A stretch of DNA of 53,722 nt, from assembly GCA_018830525.1 (NCBI GenBank), contig JAHJSH010000008.1:1-53722 (forward strand), in the 5' to 3' direction. Origin of the DNA: Nanobdellota archaeon (lineage in GTDB: Archaea > Nanobdellota > Nanobdellia > Pacearchaeales > GW2011-AR1). A program made the translations under genes and the position numbers. The notes under the pieces are model-generated. The model was not told the origin of the DNA and made no database searches. It was given only the letters and a program-made list of their open reading frames with translations. Below are positions 6,983-14,939 of the stretch, in pieces. The first letter of the stretch is position 1; the number at the start of each line of letters is the position of its first letter.

Positions 6983-9900
6983 TGGTAATTAAGAAAAAAG
7001 AAGAATCAAAAGGCGCAATCAAACTAAGAGTTGCTGAGGCAATGTCTGATGATGCTTATCGAGGAATTGTAAGGATCGATGAAGATTTGATGAGAGAATT
7101 TGGACTAGAGAGGGGAGATATTATTTCTATTAAGGGGACTAGAGAAACAAATGCTATTATTGATAAATCATATCCTGCAGATAGGGGGCAGGAAATTATT
7201 AGGATGGATGCAATTATCCGAAAGAATGCAAAAGCCGATATAGGAGAGTTAGTAATTATAAAACCTTCCCCAGAGTTAATAGAAGTAGAAGAAGTAACAA
7301 TTGTTCCTGCACAAAAAGGGATAAAAATTGAAATAAGGGGAAATCCAGATTCGATAAAAAATAGTCTTCTTGGGAGGGTCGTAAGAAAAGGGGATTTGTT
7401 GGTGCTTGGGGGGACAAGCAGGAGAAGAGATTTAATGTCAGACCCATTTGAAGATTTCCTAGGGGGAGGATTGGGAGAAATCTTTGGACAAATGGGTTTC
7501 GGATTTAATAATATGGGTGCATTTGGGGGGGGAGGAACCCAATTAAAGTTTTTAGTATCTGATACTTCCAAATCCGGGCCAGCAATAATTGGAGAAAATA
7601 CAAAAGTTAATTTTAAGGGAAATTATGAAGCTGATGTAGTAGAAAGTATTATGGAATCTGATGTAAAGAAAACTCTAGAAATTGCATATGAAGATATAGG
7701 TGGATTAAAAAATGAAATTGGAAAAATCAGAGAGATGGTAGAGATTCCTATGAAACATCCAGAAGTATTTGAAAGATTAGGAATTGAACCGCCAAAAGGA
7801 GTCTTACTTTATGGGCCTCCCGGAACTGGTAAAACCCTTTTAGCAAAGGCAGTTGCAGCTGAAACAGACGCACATTTTATTTTATTAAATGGTCCAGAAA
7901 TTATGTCTAAGTTTTACGGAGAATCAGAGAAAAAAATCCGAGAAATTTTCGACGAAGCAGAAAAGAATGCTCCGGCAATTATCTTCATTGATGAAATAGA
8001 TTCTATTGCTCCAAAAAGGGAAGATTCTGGAGGAGAAGTTGAAAGAAGAGTTGTTTCACAATTATTAACTATGATGGATGGACTTCAAGCACGAGGAAAA
8101 GTAGTTGTCATTGGAGCAACAAATCGTATTAATGTTCTAGACCCTGCACTAAGGAGACCTGGAAGATTCGATCGAGAGATAGAGGTTGGTGTTCCAGATA
8201 AGGAAGGCCGATTACAAATATTACAGATTCATCGTAGGAATATGCCCCTTTGTCATTGGGATTATTCAATTTGTGATATTAAATTAGATGAATATCTAGA
8301 TAAGATTCCTCTAGAAAATAAAGAAAAAATAATCGCTTCAGAAGATAAAATAAAAAAATTAAATCAAGAAAAAATTTCAAAAATAGATCTTATTAAAGGT
8401 CTAACTGAGAAATTTGAAACCTCTCAATCAGAAAAAGATTCCTTATCTCGAAAGCATTCTTCTCAAAAAAGGAAATTAATCCAGGCAATCAACGAATTAA
8501 ACTCCTTTAGGCAAGAGTCCGAAAATAAATGGACCGATAACCTTCTGATAAAACTAAGATTAAAACAAAATGAGGTATCTGAACAAAATTCTGCTATAAA
8601 GAAGCTTGAAGAAGATATAAATAAAACTATGAATTCCTTAAAAAAATCACAAAAAGAATTAGAATCTCTAGATGAAAAAATAGAACATATTTCTAATGAG
8701 AAAAAATCTCTAGATGAAAAAATAATCAAGTTAAAAGAGGATATCCTGACACTAAAAAAAGTAAAAAATAAAAGAGAAAGTTTTTCACCAGAAAGAAGAA
8801 AAGAACTTTCAGAAGCAATGCGAATAAAATCCCATAGATTGAATATCCTCGGGAAAAATGACCCCCGTGCGGAGATGATTGAAGATGCTAAACGAAAAGA
8901 TCAAATGGAATATTCTACACTCATCGAGGATCTCGAGAATGCCCTCGGTAAAAAAATATATGGACAATTTCAAAGGGATGTTAATGATAGTTCAGTTGAA
9001 GTTATGTTGGGAATTCTCGCAGGAAGAACACATGGTTTTGTAGGTGCGGATATTTCTGCACTGACTAAGGAAGCCGCTATGAATGTACTGAAGAGAAAAT
9101 TACCAAATCTTGAGGTTGATGAAGAAAAGATATCTGAGGAAAAGCTTAAAGATCTAATTATTACTGAAGAAGATTTTAATGCTTCTCTGAGAGTTGTAAA
9201 ACCTTCAGCAATGCGAGAAGTTTTGGTTGAAGCTCCTAATGTGGGTTGGGAAGACATTGGGGGGCTAAAAGAAATAAAGCAAGATCTCCAAGAAGCAGTT
9301 GAATGGCCCCTAAAACATCCAGATTCATTTACAAAAATGGGTATTAGACCTCCAAAAGGAATTCTTCTTTATGGACCTCCTGGAACCGGAAAAACCCTAT
9401 TAGCCAAAGCAGTAGCCAATGAATCCGAAGCAAACTTCATACAAATCAAGGGCCCTGAATTACTAAGTATGTGGGTTGGTAAATCCGAAGAAGGAGTCCG
9501 AAAGATTTTTGAAAAAGCTAGGCAAGTTTCACCTTGTATTATCTTCTTTGATGAAATAGATTCAATTGCGAATAGGAGGGGGGGAGGAATAGATGGTGGA
9601 TCGAGAGTAACAGAAAATGTTCTTAATCAACTATTAGCCGAGATGGATGGAATCGAAGATTTAACAAATGTAATTGTAATTGGAGCAACAAACCGTCCAG
9701 ATATCCTAGACCCTGCGTTAATGCGTCCCGGAAGATTTGATAGAATAGTCTATGTTCCAGTTCCAGAGAAGGATGGAAGACTCCAAATATTAAAAATTCA
9801 TACGGAGGGAATGCCACTTGCCGAATCTGTATCTCTAAATAAGTTAGCAGAAGAAACCGAAGGTTACACTGGAGCAGACATCGAATCTCTAGTAAGAGAA

Positions 9901-10110
9901 GCCGCAATGCTCGCGCTTCGAGAAGTTTGGGCAAATAATGAAGATATTGAAACAAAGAAAGTTACGAATAAACATTTAGAAAAAGCAATGGAAAAAGTCT
10001 TGCCTTCAGTCTCAAAGAATGATCAACAGAGATATAAATTAGTAGAATCCAAGTATCTTAGAAGTGCCAAAGCCGCATTGAATGATTCAAGTAGAACTTA
10101 TGCTGGATAG
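6982..10110 (+). CDS. cdc48: Cdc48/p97-type double AAA+ ATPase with a long coiled-coil insertion
   Basis: The N-domain (residues 1-145) is the double-psi barrel type. It is followed by an unusual glycine-rich segment (about 155-186). D1 has Walker A GPPGTGK (278-284), Walker B IIFIDEID (333-340) and arginine-finger region RRPGRFD. D2 has GPPGTGK (798-804) and IIFFDEID (853-860). Between IHRRNMPL (about 416-423) and [19 protein letters not shown] (from 680), about 255 residues rich in K, E, L and S are inserted into the D1 small helical subdomain; most of this is predicted coiled coil. Typical archaeal Cdc48 is about 730-810 residues, this one 1042. It should unfold ubiquitin-like-tagged or other proteins for the proteasome. 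No HbYX tail is present. Confidence 0.95.
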   Translation: MVIKKKEESKGAIKLRVAEAMSDDAYRGIVRIDEDLMREFGLERGDIISIKGTRETNAIIDKSYPADRGQEIIRMDAIIRKNAKADIGELVIIKPSPELIEVEEVTIVPAQKGIKIEIRGNPDSIKNSLLGRVVRKGDLLVLGGTSRRRDLMSDPFEDFLGGGLGEIFGQMGFGFNNMGAFGGGGTQLKFLVSDTSKSGPAIIGENTKVNFKGNYEADVVESIMESDVKKTLEIAYEDIGGLKNEIGKIREMVEIPMKHPEVFERLGIEPPKGVLLYGPPGTGKTLLAKAVAAETDAHFILLNGPEIMSKFYGESEKKIREIFDEAEKNAPAIIFIDEIDSIAPKREDSGGEVERRVVSQLLTMMDGLQARGKVVVIGATNRINVLDPALRRPGRFDREIEVGVPDKEGRLQILQIHRRNMPLCHWDYSICDIKLDEYLDKIPLENKEKIIASEDKIKKLNQEKISKIDLIKGLTEKFETSQSEKDSLSRKHSSQKRKLIQAINELNSFRQESENKWTDNLLIKLRLKQNEVSEQNSAIKKLEEDINKTMNSLKKSQKELESLDEKIEHISNEKKSLDEKIIKLKEDILTLKKVKNKRESFSPERRKELSEAMRIKSHRLNILGKNDPRAEMIEDAKRKDQMEYSTLIEDLENALGKKIYGQFQRDVNDSSVEVMLGILAGRTHGFVGADISALTKEAAMNVLKRKLPNLEVDEEKISEEKLKDLIITEEDFNASLRVVKPSAMREVLVEAPNVGWEDIGGLKEIKQDLQEAVEWPLKHPDSFTKMGIRPPKGILLYGPPGTGKTLLAKAVANESEANFIQIKGPELLSMWVGKSEEGVRKIFEKARQVSPCIIFFDEIDSIANRRGGGIDGGSRVTENVLNQLLAEMDGIEDLTNVIVIGATNRPDILDPALMRPGRFDRIVYVPVPEKDGRLQILKIHTEGMPLAESVSLNKLAEETEGYTGADIESLVREAAMLALREVWANNEDIETKKVTNKHLEKAMEKVLPSVSKNDQQRYKLVESKYLRSAKAALNDSSRTYAG

Positions 10111-10228
10111 GGATAGTAGGGAGAAGTTATGCTAGGTAGTAGTAAACCCAAGAGTTTACGATAGCAATAAATCTTATTTATGACAATAACTTTCGTGGGC
10201 TCGAGTTATTTGGGGGTTTGAGGGCAAT

Positions 10229-10240
10229 AACTTTTTATAG
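10229..10240 (+). promoter_or_regulatory. TATA-like promoter of the caspase-like module
   Basis: The sequence AACTTTTTATAG lies about 25 bases before the first ATG at 10261, the spacing expected for a leaderless archaeal transcript. It is the only clear promoter before the three overlapping genes, so they should form one transcript. Confidence 0.5.
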
Positions 10241-10260
10241 TCTTTTCGATTATATTAATT

Positions 10261-10449
10261 ATGGAAAAAGAAAGGGCTATATTTCTAAACGCATATGCAA
10301 ATGTACCGGAACCCCTTAGAAAAGATACTATCGTTTTGATCGAAAAAGAACCATACTCTTGGGAAACAGCATATTTTGAAATAAAAAAAGAAACAGAACT
10401 GGGCAAGAAGATTTTAAAAACTCTAAAACAGATGGAGATATTAGGATGA
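10261..10449 (+). CDS. Small helical protein, first gene of the caspase-like module
   Basis: This 62-residue protein contains the recognisable stretch AYANVPEPLRKDTIVLIE and then EPYSWETAYFEIKKETELG. I associate this pattern with small uncharacterised proteins found beside other small proteins in prokaryotic accessory loci, but I cannot name a described family. It has no signal peptide or membrane segment. Its stop overlaps the start of the next gene by 4 bases (ATGA). It may be an adaptor, inhibitor or sensor for the peptidase two genes downstream; that role is inferred only from the coupling. Confidence 0.65.
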   Translation: MEKERAIFLNAYANVPEPLRKDTIVLIEKEPYSWETAYFEIKKETELGKKILKTLKQMEILG

Positions 10450-10685
10450 GAGAAAAGAGATATTCCAAGGAAATAGAAGAGTTAGTTATCGCAAGGATAG
10501 AATCTCAACTACCTAATGAATTAAAACTTTTTGTAGGTAATGGACAGAGCTTTAGCAAGGCTCAAATGATAGAACACATAAAAGAAGGTGGTGTTATTGG
10601 CACTTCACTCGTTGATTCCCAAATGTCTTTTTTAAAAGCGGTGGCGAGTGGGGCTTTTATTAGTGCCATTAATACTGTTCAATGA
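10446..10685 (+). CDS. Small protein, second gene of the caspase-like module
   Basis: This 79-residue protein has a charged N-terminus (MREKRYSKEIEELVIARIES) and the segment NGQSFSKAQMIEHIKEGGVIG. A C-terminal helix (SQMSFLKAVASGAFISAI) completes it. No catalytic motif is visible. Start and stop each overlap the neighbouring gene by 4 bases, so its synthesis is tied to both the first small protein and the caspase-like protein. This makes a toxin-antitoxin or regulator-protease arrangement plausible. The function is unknown. Confidence 0.65.
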   Translation: MREKRYSKEIEELVIARIESQLPNELKLFVGNGQSFSKAQMIEHIKEGGVIGTSLVDSQMSFLKAVASGAFISAINTVQ

Positions 10686-11332
10686 AAAGAGGAATGATTA
10701 TTTCTTGTCCGGATTATGATGATGTTACCAAGGCTTTTTTAGATTTTTCTCAGGAGATTAAAGATCTAGCGAAACATAAATCTTTACTCTTGAAAGAGTT
10801 AAACGGGGAGAATGCCAATGCCATTGAATTTGGCAAGGTTCTTTCAAAATTAGATTATTCATTTGTTTGTATTAATGGGCATGGGGATGAGAAATCTGTT
10901 GCTGGAAATAAAAGTGAAATAATTCTTTCTGAAGAGATTAATCTAAAAGAATATGGTAAAAGAATTTGTTATTGCAGATCCTGCGAGAGCGGAAAAATAC
11001 TTGGAGCAAAGCTAACTGAAAACGGAGGATCATTTATTGGATACTCTCAACCCTTTGAGTTTTACATTGATGAGAAAAACATTGCGAACCCATTAAGGGA
11101 CAGAACAGCAAGTCTTTTTCTTAGTCCATCTAACATTATTCCAATGACTTTAATCAAAGGTAAAACTGTTAATGAAGCAAATGAAAGAGGAAAAATGGCA
11201 ATCTTAAAGAGTATAAAGAAAGTGATAAATGAAGAAAATGCAGACTTGATGATTGCAGTTGCTCTGTGGAAGAATTACAATAGCCAGATAGTTCATGGTA
11301 AAAAAGACATCACAATTTCTTCAGAGTTTTAA
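10682..11332 (+). CDS. Caspase/CHAT-like cysteine peptidase (clan CD)
   Basis: The 216-residue protein has the two catalytic sites of the caspase-haemoglobinase fold. H67 lies in FVCINGHGDE after a hydrophobic strand. C101 lies in CYCRSCESGKILGAKL, followed by GGSFIGYS. The His-to-Cys spacing (34 residues) and the SCESG box match CHAT-type peptidases. It is a single-domain protein with no fused sensor, so the two small co-translated proteins are the natural candidates for control. It should cut proteins inside the cell. Whether this is defence, regulated cell death or processing of a specific target cannot be told. Confidence 0.75.
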   Translation: MKRGMIISCPDYDDVTKAFLDFSQEIKDLAKHKSLLLKELNGENANAIEFGKVLSKLDYSFVCINGHGDEKSVAGNKSEIILSEEINLKEYGKRICYCRSCESGKILGAKLTENGGSFIGYSQPFEFYIDEKNIANPLRDRTASLFLSPSNIIPMTLIKGKTVNEANERGKMAILKSIKKVINEENADLMIAVALWKNYNSQIVHGKKDITISSEF

Positions 11333-11366
11333 TAAGATTTATAATTAATCTAAACATGCTAACTTT

Positions 11367-12032
11367 ATGCGAATAGCAGATATGCCTAAACAGAATAGGC
11401 CTAGAGAAAGATTTCTTAAACATGGCCCAGAAGTCCTAAGCGACTCTGAACTTTTTGCAATTCTTCTAAGAATTGGGACAATTAATGAAAACGTCATTGA
11501 CATGTCCAATAGATTAATCAACGAACATGGAATAAACAAACTCTTCGACTGTTCTCTAAAAGAACTTCAACAAATAAAAGGAATCGGTCCCGCCAAAGCA
11601 ATGCAACTCCTAACTATAAACGAAATCAGCAAACGAAGAATCTCTTCACTTACTCAATCAAAAAAGATAACCTGTGCAGAAGACGTCTTCAATCACTTCC
11701 ACCAAAAACTCAAAGACAAAAAAGAAGAACATTTCTATATCCTAATGCTCAACACCCAGAACAATATCATCGGGGAACAACTAATATCTAAAGGAATCCT
11801 AGACGCCTCAATCATTCATCCAAGAGAAGTCTTTCGCCCCGCAATTCGAAACGCCTCCAGTAAAATAATCTTAGTCCATAATCATCCAAGTGGAGATCCG
11901 ACTCCAAGCAGTGAAGATTTAGATATAACTGAAAAGCTCACAAGTACTGGAGATGAGATTGGAATAAGCGTATTGGACAGTATTATTGTGGGTGATGGGA
12001 AGTGGTGGAATTGGAAGGAGAAAGGAGAATAG
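11367..12032 (+). CDS. radC: RadC-like JAB/MPN+ domain protein
   Basis: This full-length 221-residue RadC has an N-terminal helix-hairpin-helix region (KGIGPAKAMQLL, about residues 71-82). The JAMM metal site follows: E154 in HPREVF, then HNHPSGDPTPSSED (H171, H173, D184). Despite the name, a DNA-repair role for the family is not established, and it is frequently linked to mobile islands. The last 59 coding bases (11958-12016 plus the tail) recur as relics at 14613 and 17339. The C-terminal sequence now in use may have arrived with an inserted segment. Confidence 0.92.
   Translation: MRIADMPKQNRPRERFLKHGPEVLSDSELFAILLRIGTINENVIDMSNRLINEHGINKLFDCSLKELQQIKGIGPAKAMQLLTINEISKRRISSLTQSKKITCAEDVFNHFHQKLKDKKEEHFYILMLNTQNNIIGEQLISKGILDASIIHPREVFRPAIRNASSKIILVHNHPSGDPTPSSEDLDITEKLTSTGDEIGISVLDSIIVGDGKWWNWKEKGE
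11958..12016 (+). repeat. radC 3'-end repeat, copy 1 (functional)
   Basis: This is the in-gene copy of the repeated radC end. Bases 11985-12016 are identical to 14640-14671 (32 of 32). The preceding 27 bases differ at 7 positions, nearly all third codon positions, so the two copies come from diverged alleles of the same gene. Confidence 0.9.
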
Positions 12033-12035
12033 AAA

Positions 12036-12245
12036 TTAATCCAGATTACAGTAAACCAATTTTCCTTTTAGCCTATTCTTTTCTTGAAGAAAATGTTTCT
12101 TGCAAAGATAACACCAATAATGCTCTTTATCTTCTTCTCCAAGATTAGGATAAACCTCCCTGTAAGCCAAATTTTTACATGTTTCGGAATAATCACATAA
12201 CAGTCTCTTTTTGTAGTTTACAATTTTATATTTTATTTTACCCAT
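12036..12245 (-). CDS. Small Cys/His-rich protein, possible zinc finger
   Basis: This 69-residue protein contains C-x5-C (LCDYSETCKN) and then WCYLCKKHF. Together these could bind one zinc ion. No known family is recognised. It begins inside the end of the 60-residue gene upstream (8-base overlap) and ends just beyond the convergent radC stop. The two small genes probably form one transcript. Confidence 0.55.
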   Translation of the reverse strand: MGKIKYKIVNYKKRLLCDYSETCKNLAYREVYPNLGEEDKEHYWCYLCKKHFLQEKNRLKGKLVYCNLD

Positions 12246-12420
12246 TTTTGATTTTGATTAATCGTTTTTCTAAAATATCATCTTCAGTTTGCCAAGTATT
12301 AAAATCATCACTTACAATTCCTAAATTGATAAGGAGTTGCCCAAATCTCTGGTCAGCGTTGTTTATCCAAATCTCTTCTATTAATTTCAGTATCCTCTTT
12401 ATCCTATTTTTGTCCCTCAT
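12238..12420 (-). CDS. Small mobile-element-type protein
   Basis: The 60-residue sequence starts MRDKNRIKRILKLIEEIW and contains NADQRFGQLLINLG and EDDILEKRL. This layout (R-x-x-RI...IW-x-N-x-D-x-R-x-GQLL...EDD) is one I recognise from short uncharacterised proteins on phages and mobile islands. The biochemical function is unknown. It is transcribed with the Cys/His-rich gene that overlaps its end. Confidence 0.6.
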   Translation of the reverse strand: MRDKNRIKRILKLIEEIWINNADQRFGQLLINLGIVSDDFNTWQTEDDILEKRLIKIKNG

Positions 12421-12659
12421 TTTTTTACTTCTTTTAATTCGCCTTTTTAGGCCTGTAGGTTTTTAATTTTTCTTAATAAATGGTTAATAGAAAAGAAAAA
12501 AATTAGATAATGAGCTTTAATCTTTGAGCCTTGAAGTCTAATCTTTAAAGATAATCTCTAAAGCACCACAGCCCATCACAAAAGTTCATTTTAAATTACT
12601 TTAAAGGTAATTATTCTAATCCTCCCCAGTTCTATTAACCAGTATCTAGCTAGATAATA

Positions 12660-13118
12660 TTATTCTGAAAGTTTAGTATTCCAATTAGTCATTTGCAATT
12701 TATTATCTAAAATTCCTTTTTCTATTTCTAATTTCTCAATTTCATCTTCAATTTCCGATTCACTTATTTGAGCAATAAGACGCTTTGTATCTTTTTCCAA
12801 ATACCAGGAGCTTCTTTTCCTTTCAAATAAGTTGCTTAAACTGGAAAGTTTGCTCCTTATATCCCCCACTTTTATTATTGCTTCGGAAATTGTTATTGAA
12901 TCCCCCGAAAGCTTGGTGTTAAGATTTGTTTTTTCTATTTTAATCTTTAATTTTCTTATATCTTCTATTTTAGAATCAATTTCATTAGTCAGTTTTTTAG
13001 TATCAAATTCAGGTTTTGTACCTTCTTCAAAATAAATATTTTCTTTTCTCAGGCTTATCAGTCTGACTAATTTGCTTTTTTCTTTTTTCAATAAACTTAA
13101 TGCTTCTCCCAGATTCAT
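12660..13118 (-). CDS. DIP1984-like coiled-coil protein
   Basis: The 152-residue protein begins MNLGEALSLLKKEKSKLVRL. It contains two related repeats ending in NLNTKLSG and NWNTKLSE, with SITISEAI between them. These features match the DIP1984 family, an all-helical protein of unknown function often on mobile DNA. The 240 bases between its end and the next minus-strand gene hold no gene that I can support. A TATA-like sequence lies in the divergent spacer before the Bro-N-like gene. Confidence 0.65.
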   Translation of the reverse strand: MNLGEALSLLKKEKSKLVRLISLRKENIYFEEGTKPEFDTKKLTNEIDSKIEDIRKLKIKIEKTNLNTKLSGDSITISEAIIKVGDIRSKLSSLSNLFERKRSSWYLEKDTKRLIAQISESEIEDEIEKLEIEKGILDNKLQMTNWNTKLSE

Positions 13119-13217
13119 TGTTTAAAGATGAATATTATATGATTTAAATAATTAGTACGTAAGTTTTTACACCCACAAAAACTTACACAAAACTTTAAAT
13201 TATCAATTATCTAGGTT

Positions 13218-14114
13218 ATGTTTATGGTAGAAGAAAAAGAGCAGAACAAAGATACACACATAGCAATTTTTAATAAAAAGTCTATAAGAAGAAAAGTCGT
13301 AAATAATAAGTGGTTTTTTTCTGTTGTTGATGTTGTTGGGGCTTTGACTGAAAGTGAGAATCCTCGTAATTACTGGAATATGTTAAAATCTAGGGAAAAA
13401 GAATCATCGGGAATTGAGTTGTACACAATTTGTGTACAACTGAAATTAATGTCTGCAGACGGCAAAGAATACGAAACAGATTGTGCCGATACCGAAGGAA
13501 TTTTCAGAATAATCCAATCTATCCCATCTAAAAAAGCAGAACCTTTCAAAAGGTGGCTTGCAAGAGTTGGCTATGAAAGGGTGCAAGAGATAGAAAATCC
13601 AGAACTTGCTCAAGAAAGGATGAAGAAAATCTATGAACTAAAGGGATATTCTAAAGATTGGGTTGATAAAAGATTAAGAGGAATTTCAGTAAGACAAGAC
13701 TTAACAGATGAATGGAAAAAAAAGGGAATCGAAGAGGATATGGAATTTGCTATTTTAACTAATGAGATAAGCAAAGCTGCATTTGGAAAAACAGTTGAAG
13801 AATATAAAAAATTTAAAAATATTAATAAAGAAAATCTTAGAGACCATATGACTGATTTAGAACTAATCTTCTCTATGCTTGGAGAAGCTTCAACAGCAGA
13901 AATAGAAAGAGTTCAAAATCCTCAAGAATTTGATGAACACTTAGAAGTTTCAAAAAAAGGTGGCACAATTGCGAAAAATGCTAGACTTGAATTAGAAAAT
14001 GAAACAGGAGAAGATGTAATCCTTAGTGAAAATTATTTAACTCAAACAGAAAAAGAAGCTAAAGAAAAGAGAAGAAAGAAAAAAAGATTAGTAAAACATC
14101 CATTGTTAACTTAA
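13218..14114 (+). CDS. Bro-N domain, DinD-like antirepressor-type protein
   Basis: The N-terminal 110 residues form a Bro-N domain: IAIFNKKSIRRKVVNNKWFF, VVDVVGALTES, then RIIQSIPSKKAEPFKRWLA. The C-terminal part (ELKGYSKDWVDKRLRGI ... LRDHMTDLELIFSMLGEAS) matches the DinD/antirepressor group. In bacteria such proteins are DNA-damage induced or phage regulators. Here it is the longest gene of accessory segment I. The tail is basic (KEKRRKKKRLVKH). The start may be the ATG at 13218 or 13224; a TATA-like sequence (CTTTAAATTA) lies about 25 bases upstream. Confidence 0.85.
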   Translation: MFMVEEKEQNKDTHIAIFNKKSIRRKVVNNKWFFSVVDVVGALTESENPRNYWNMLKSREKESSGIELYTICVQLKLMSADGKEYETDCADTEGIFRIIQSIPSKKAEPFKRWLARVGYERVQEIENPELAQERMKKIYELKGYSKDWVDKRLRGISVRQDLTDEWKKKGIEEDMEFAILTNEISKAAFGKTVEEYKKFKNINKENLRDHMTDLELIFSMLGEASTAEIERVQNPQEFDEHLEVSKKGGTIAKNARLELENETGEDVILSENYLTQTEKEAKEKRRKKKRLVKHPLLT

Positions 14115-14128
14115 ACCCCCCATTTTTA

Positions 14129-14350
14129 TCATTTTCCTATTTTATCCCCATCAGGATAAGTTATTATCATCTTTCTTCCTTCCCCATCTTCAACAAGATA
14201 GGAGTAAAGAATCTGGCCTTTTTCCATGCAACAACCCTCAACAACCAGTTTATTTATTGAAATATAAGCAGTAGCCCTTTTCATAATAATTTTGCTTTTC
14301 CATCCAATTCCTAAATTCTTTATTTTACATTCATAACCTATTTTTTTCAT
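14129..14350 (-). CDS. Hypothetical protein, 73 residues
   Basis: No family is recognised. The sequence looks like a small beta-rich protein, alternating hydrophobic and charged residues (TAYISINKLVVEG, GQILYSYLVED) and ending PDGDKIGK. There is no signal peptide or membrane segment. It is convergent with the Bro-N-like gene and lies within accessory segment I. Confidence 0.45.
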   Translation of the reverse strand: MKKIGYECKIKNLGIGWKSKIIMKRATAYISINKLVVEGCCMEKGQILYSYLVEDGEGRKMIITYPDGDKIGK

Positions 14351-14406
14351 ATCGCTTTTTATAATACTTTTAGGTGCCTCAAATATTTAAACCTTGTGGT
14401 GCCTAA

Positions 14407-14414
14407 ATTTATAT
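14407..14414 (+). promoter_or_regulatory. TATA-like box of the small AbrB gene
   Basis: TTTATATA lies about 24 bases before the ATG at 14437, the spacing of a leaderless archaeal promoter. Confidence 0.45.
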
Positions 14415-14436
14415 ACATAATAATCTTAATAAAATC

Positions 14437-14622
14437 ATGAAATTGCAAAAAAGATTTTTAAGAAAATATAAGGATAAAGACTATTACAAATGTGTTATTA
14501 ATATCCCTCCGATGATAATAAAAGAAGCAAATCTAGACTATGGACAAGAACTTGAAATAGCAGTAGAAAAAGGCAGGATTATACTGAAGAAAAAAGAAAA
14601 TAAAAGCAAGAAATTGGAATAA
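14437..14622 (+). CDS. Small AbrB/SpoVT-like DNA-binding protein
   Basis: The 61-residue protein has the AbrB pattern: strands around YYKCVINIPPMIIKEANLDYG, then QELEIAVEKGRIILKKK. Such proteins are dimeric DNA-binding antitoxins or regulators. Its last codons (TTG GAA TAA) are formed by the first bases of the radC relic at 14613, so the C-terminus appears to have been set by the junction. No toxin gene sits next to it. Confidence 0.65.
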   Translation: MKLQKRFLRKYKDKDYYKCVINIPPMIIKEANLDYGQELEIAVEKGRIILKKKENKSKKLE

Positions 14623-14671
14623 GTGTGCTAGATAGTGTGATTGTGGGTGATGGGAAGTGGTGGAATTGGAA
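14613..14671 (+). repeat. radC 3'-end relic, copy 2
   Basis: This stretch aligns without gaps to 11958-12016 at an offset of 2655 bases. The relic still reads GISVLDSVIVGDGKWWNWK in the radC frame, after which radC similarity ends. The rest of radC is absent, so it is a displaced 3' end. Differences from copy 1 are mostly silent. Confidence 0.9.
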
Positions 14672-14687
14672 AGAAAAATGTTAATCT

Positions 14688-14801
14688 TCATATAATAGGT
14701 TCTTTAATTTCTACAACAGATCTCCCAACAGTTCCATCTGTAAATCTCGGAGTATCCCCATCAAGCCACTTTCCTATTCTTTTCTTTTTCCAAGCTACCA
14801 T
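14688..14801 (-). pseudogene. Fragment resembling a nuclease (SNase-like) N-terminus
   Basis: A 37-codon frame reads MVAWKKKRIGKWLDGDTPRF, then TDGTVGRSVVEIKEPII. The WLDGDTPRFTDGT part resembles the DGDT active-site start of small staphylococcal-nuclease-like proteins such as the one at 16683. The region with the catalytic RLA...APE segment is missing. It is best read as a remnant of an internally deleted gene. It begins right beside the second radC relic. Confidence 0.4.
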
Positions 14802-14838
14802 TTTATTAGTTTTTCTACGATTTCAATACTTTTAAAAC

Positions 14839-14883
14839 TTTCTATACTTATATTTAGAAACGTTTTGTTAAATAGTATAGAAA
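14839..14883. promoter_or_regulatory. Long-spaced inverted repeat upstream of the wHTH-PIN operon
   Basis: The arms TTTCTATACT (14839-14848) and AGTATAGAAA (14874-14883) are perfect complements separated by 25 bases. A related direct repeat, AGAAACGTTT and AGAAACATTT, overlaps them. The TATA-like ATTTATAAAT follows at about 14885. This looks like an operator set for the winged-helix protein encoded downstream. Confidence 0.5.
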
Positions 14884-14926
14884 CATTTATAAATCTATTT
14901 TTTGTCCTAATATTATGAAAAAAAGT

Positions 14927-14934
14927 GGGGTGAT
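14927..14934 (+). promoter_or_regulatory. Strong Shine-Dalgarno site of the wHTH gene
   Basis: GGGGTGAT matches the 16S anti-SD complement closely and ends 5 bases before the ATG at 14940. Most genes in the window have no such site. A 12-codon frame from the ATG at 14915 runs through it and overlaps the gene start; it may be chance. Confidence 0.55.
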
Positions 14935-14939
14935 TCCTT

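Larger units (their letters stand above)
12017..14671. mobile_element. Accessory segment I, bounded by radC 3'-end copies
   Basis: About 2.65 kb lies between the shared end of radC and the first relic. It holds a pair of small minus-strand genes, a DIP1984-like gene, a Bro-N/DinD-like gene, a 73-residue unknown and a small AbrB-like gene. All of these are of types common on mobile DNA. I see no integrase or transposase, so the segment would depend on outside functions or on recombination through the radC end. The boundaries are seen in the sequence; mobility is inferred. Confidence 0.6.

Noticed and set aside
6982-10110. Intein in Cdc48
   Set aside because: The inserted segment has no intein splice motifs, lies outside the ATP site and is coiled-coil in composition.
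12421-12659. Small gene or RNA in the spacer of segment I
   Set aside because: Only AT-rich sequence with stop codons in all frames and short AATCTTTAAAGATAATC-like symmetry is seen; nothing supports a gene.
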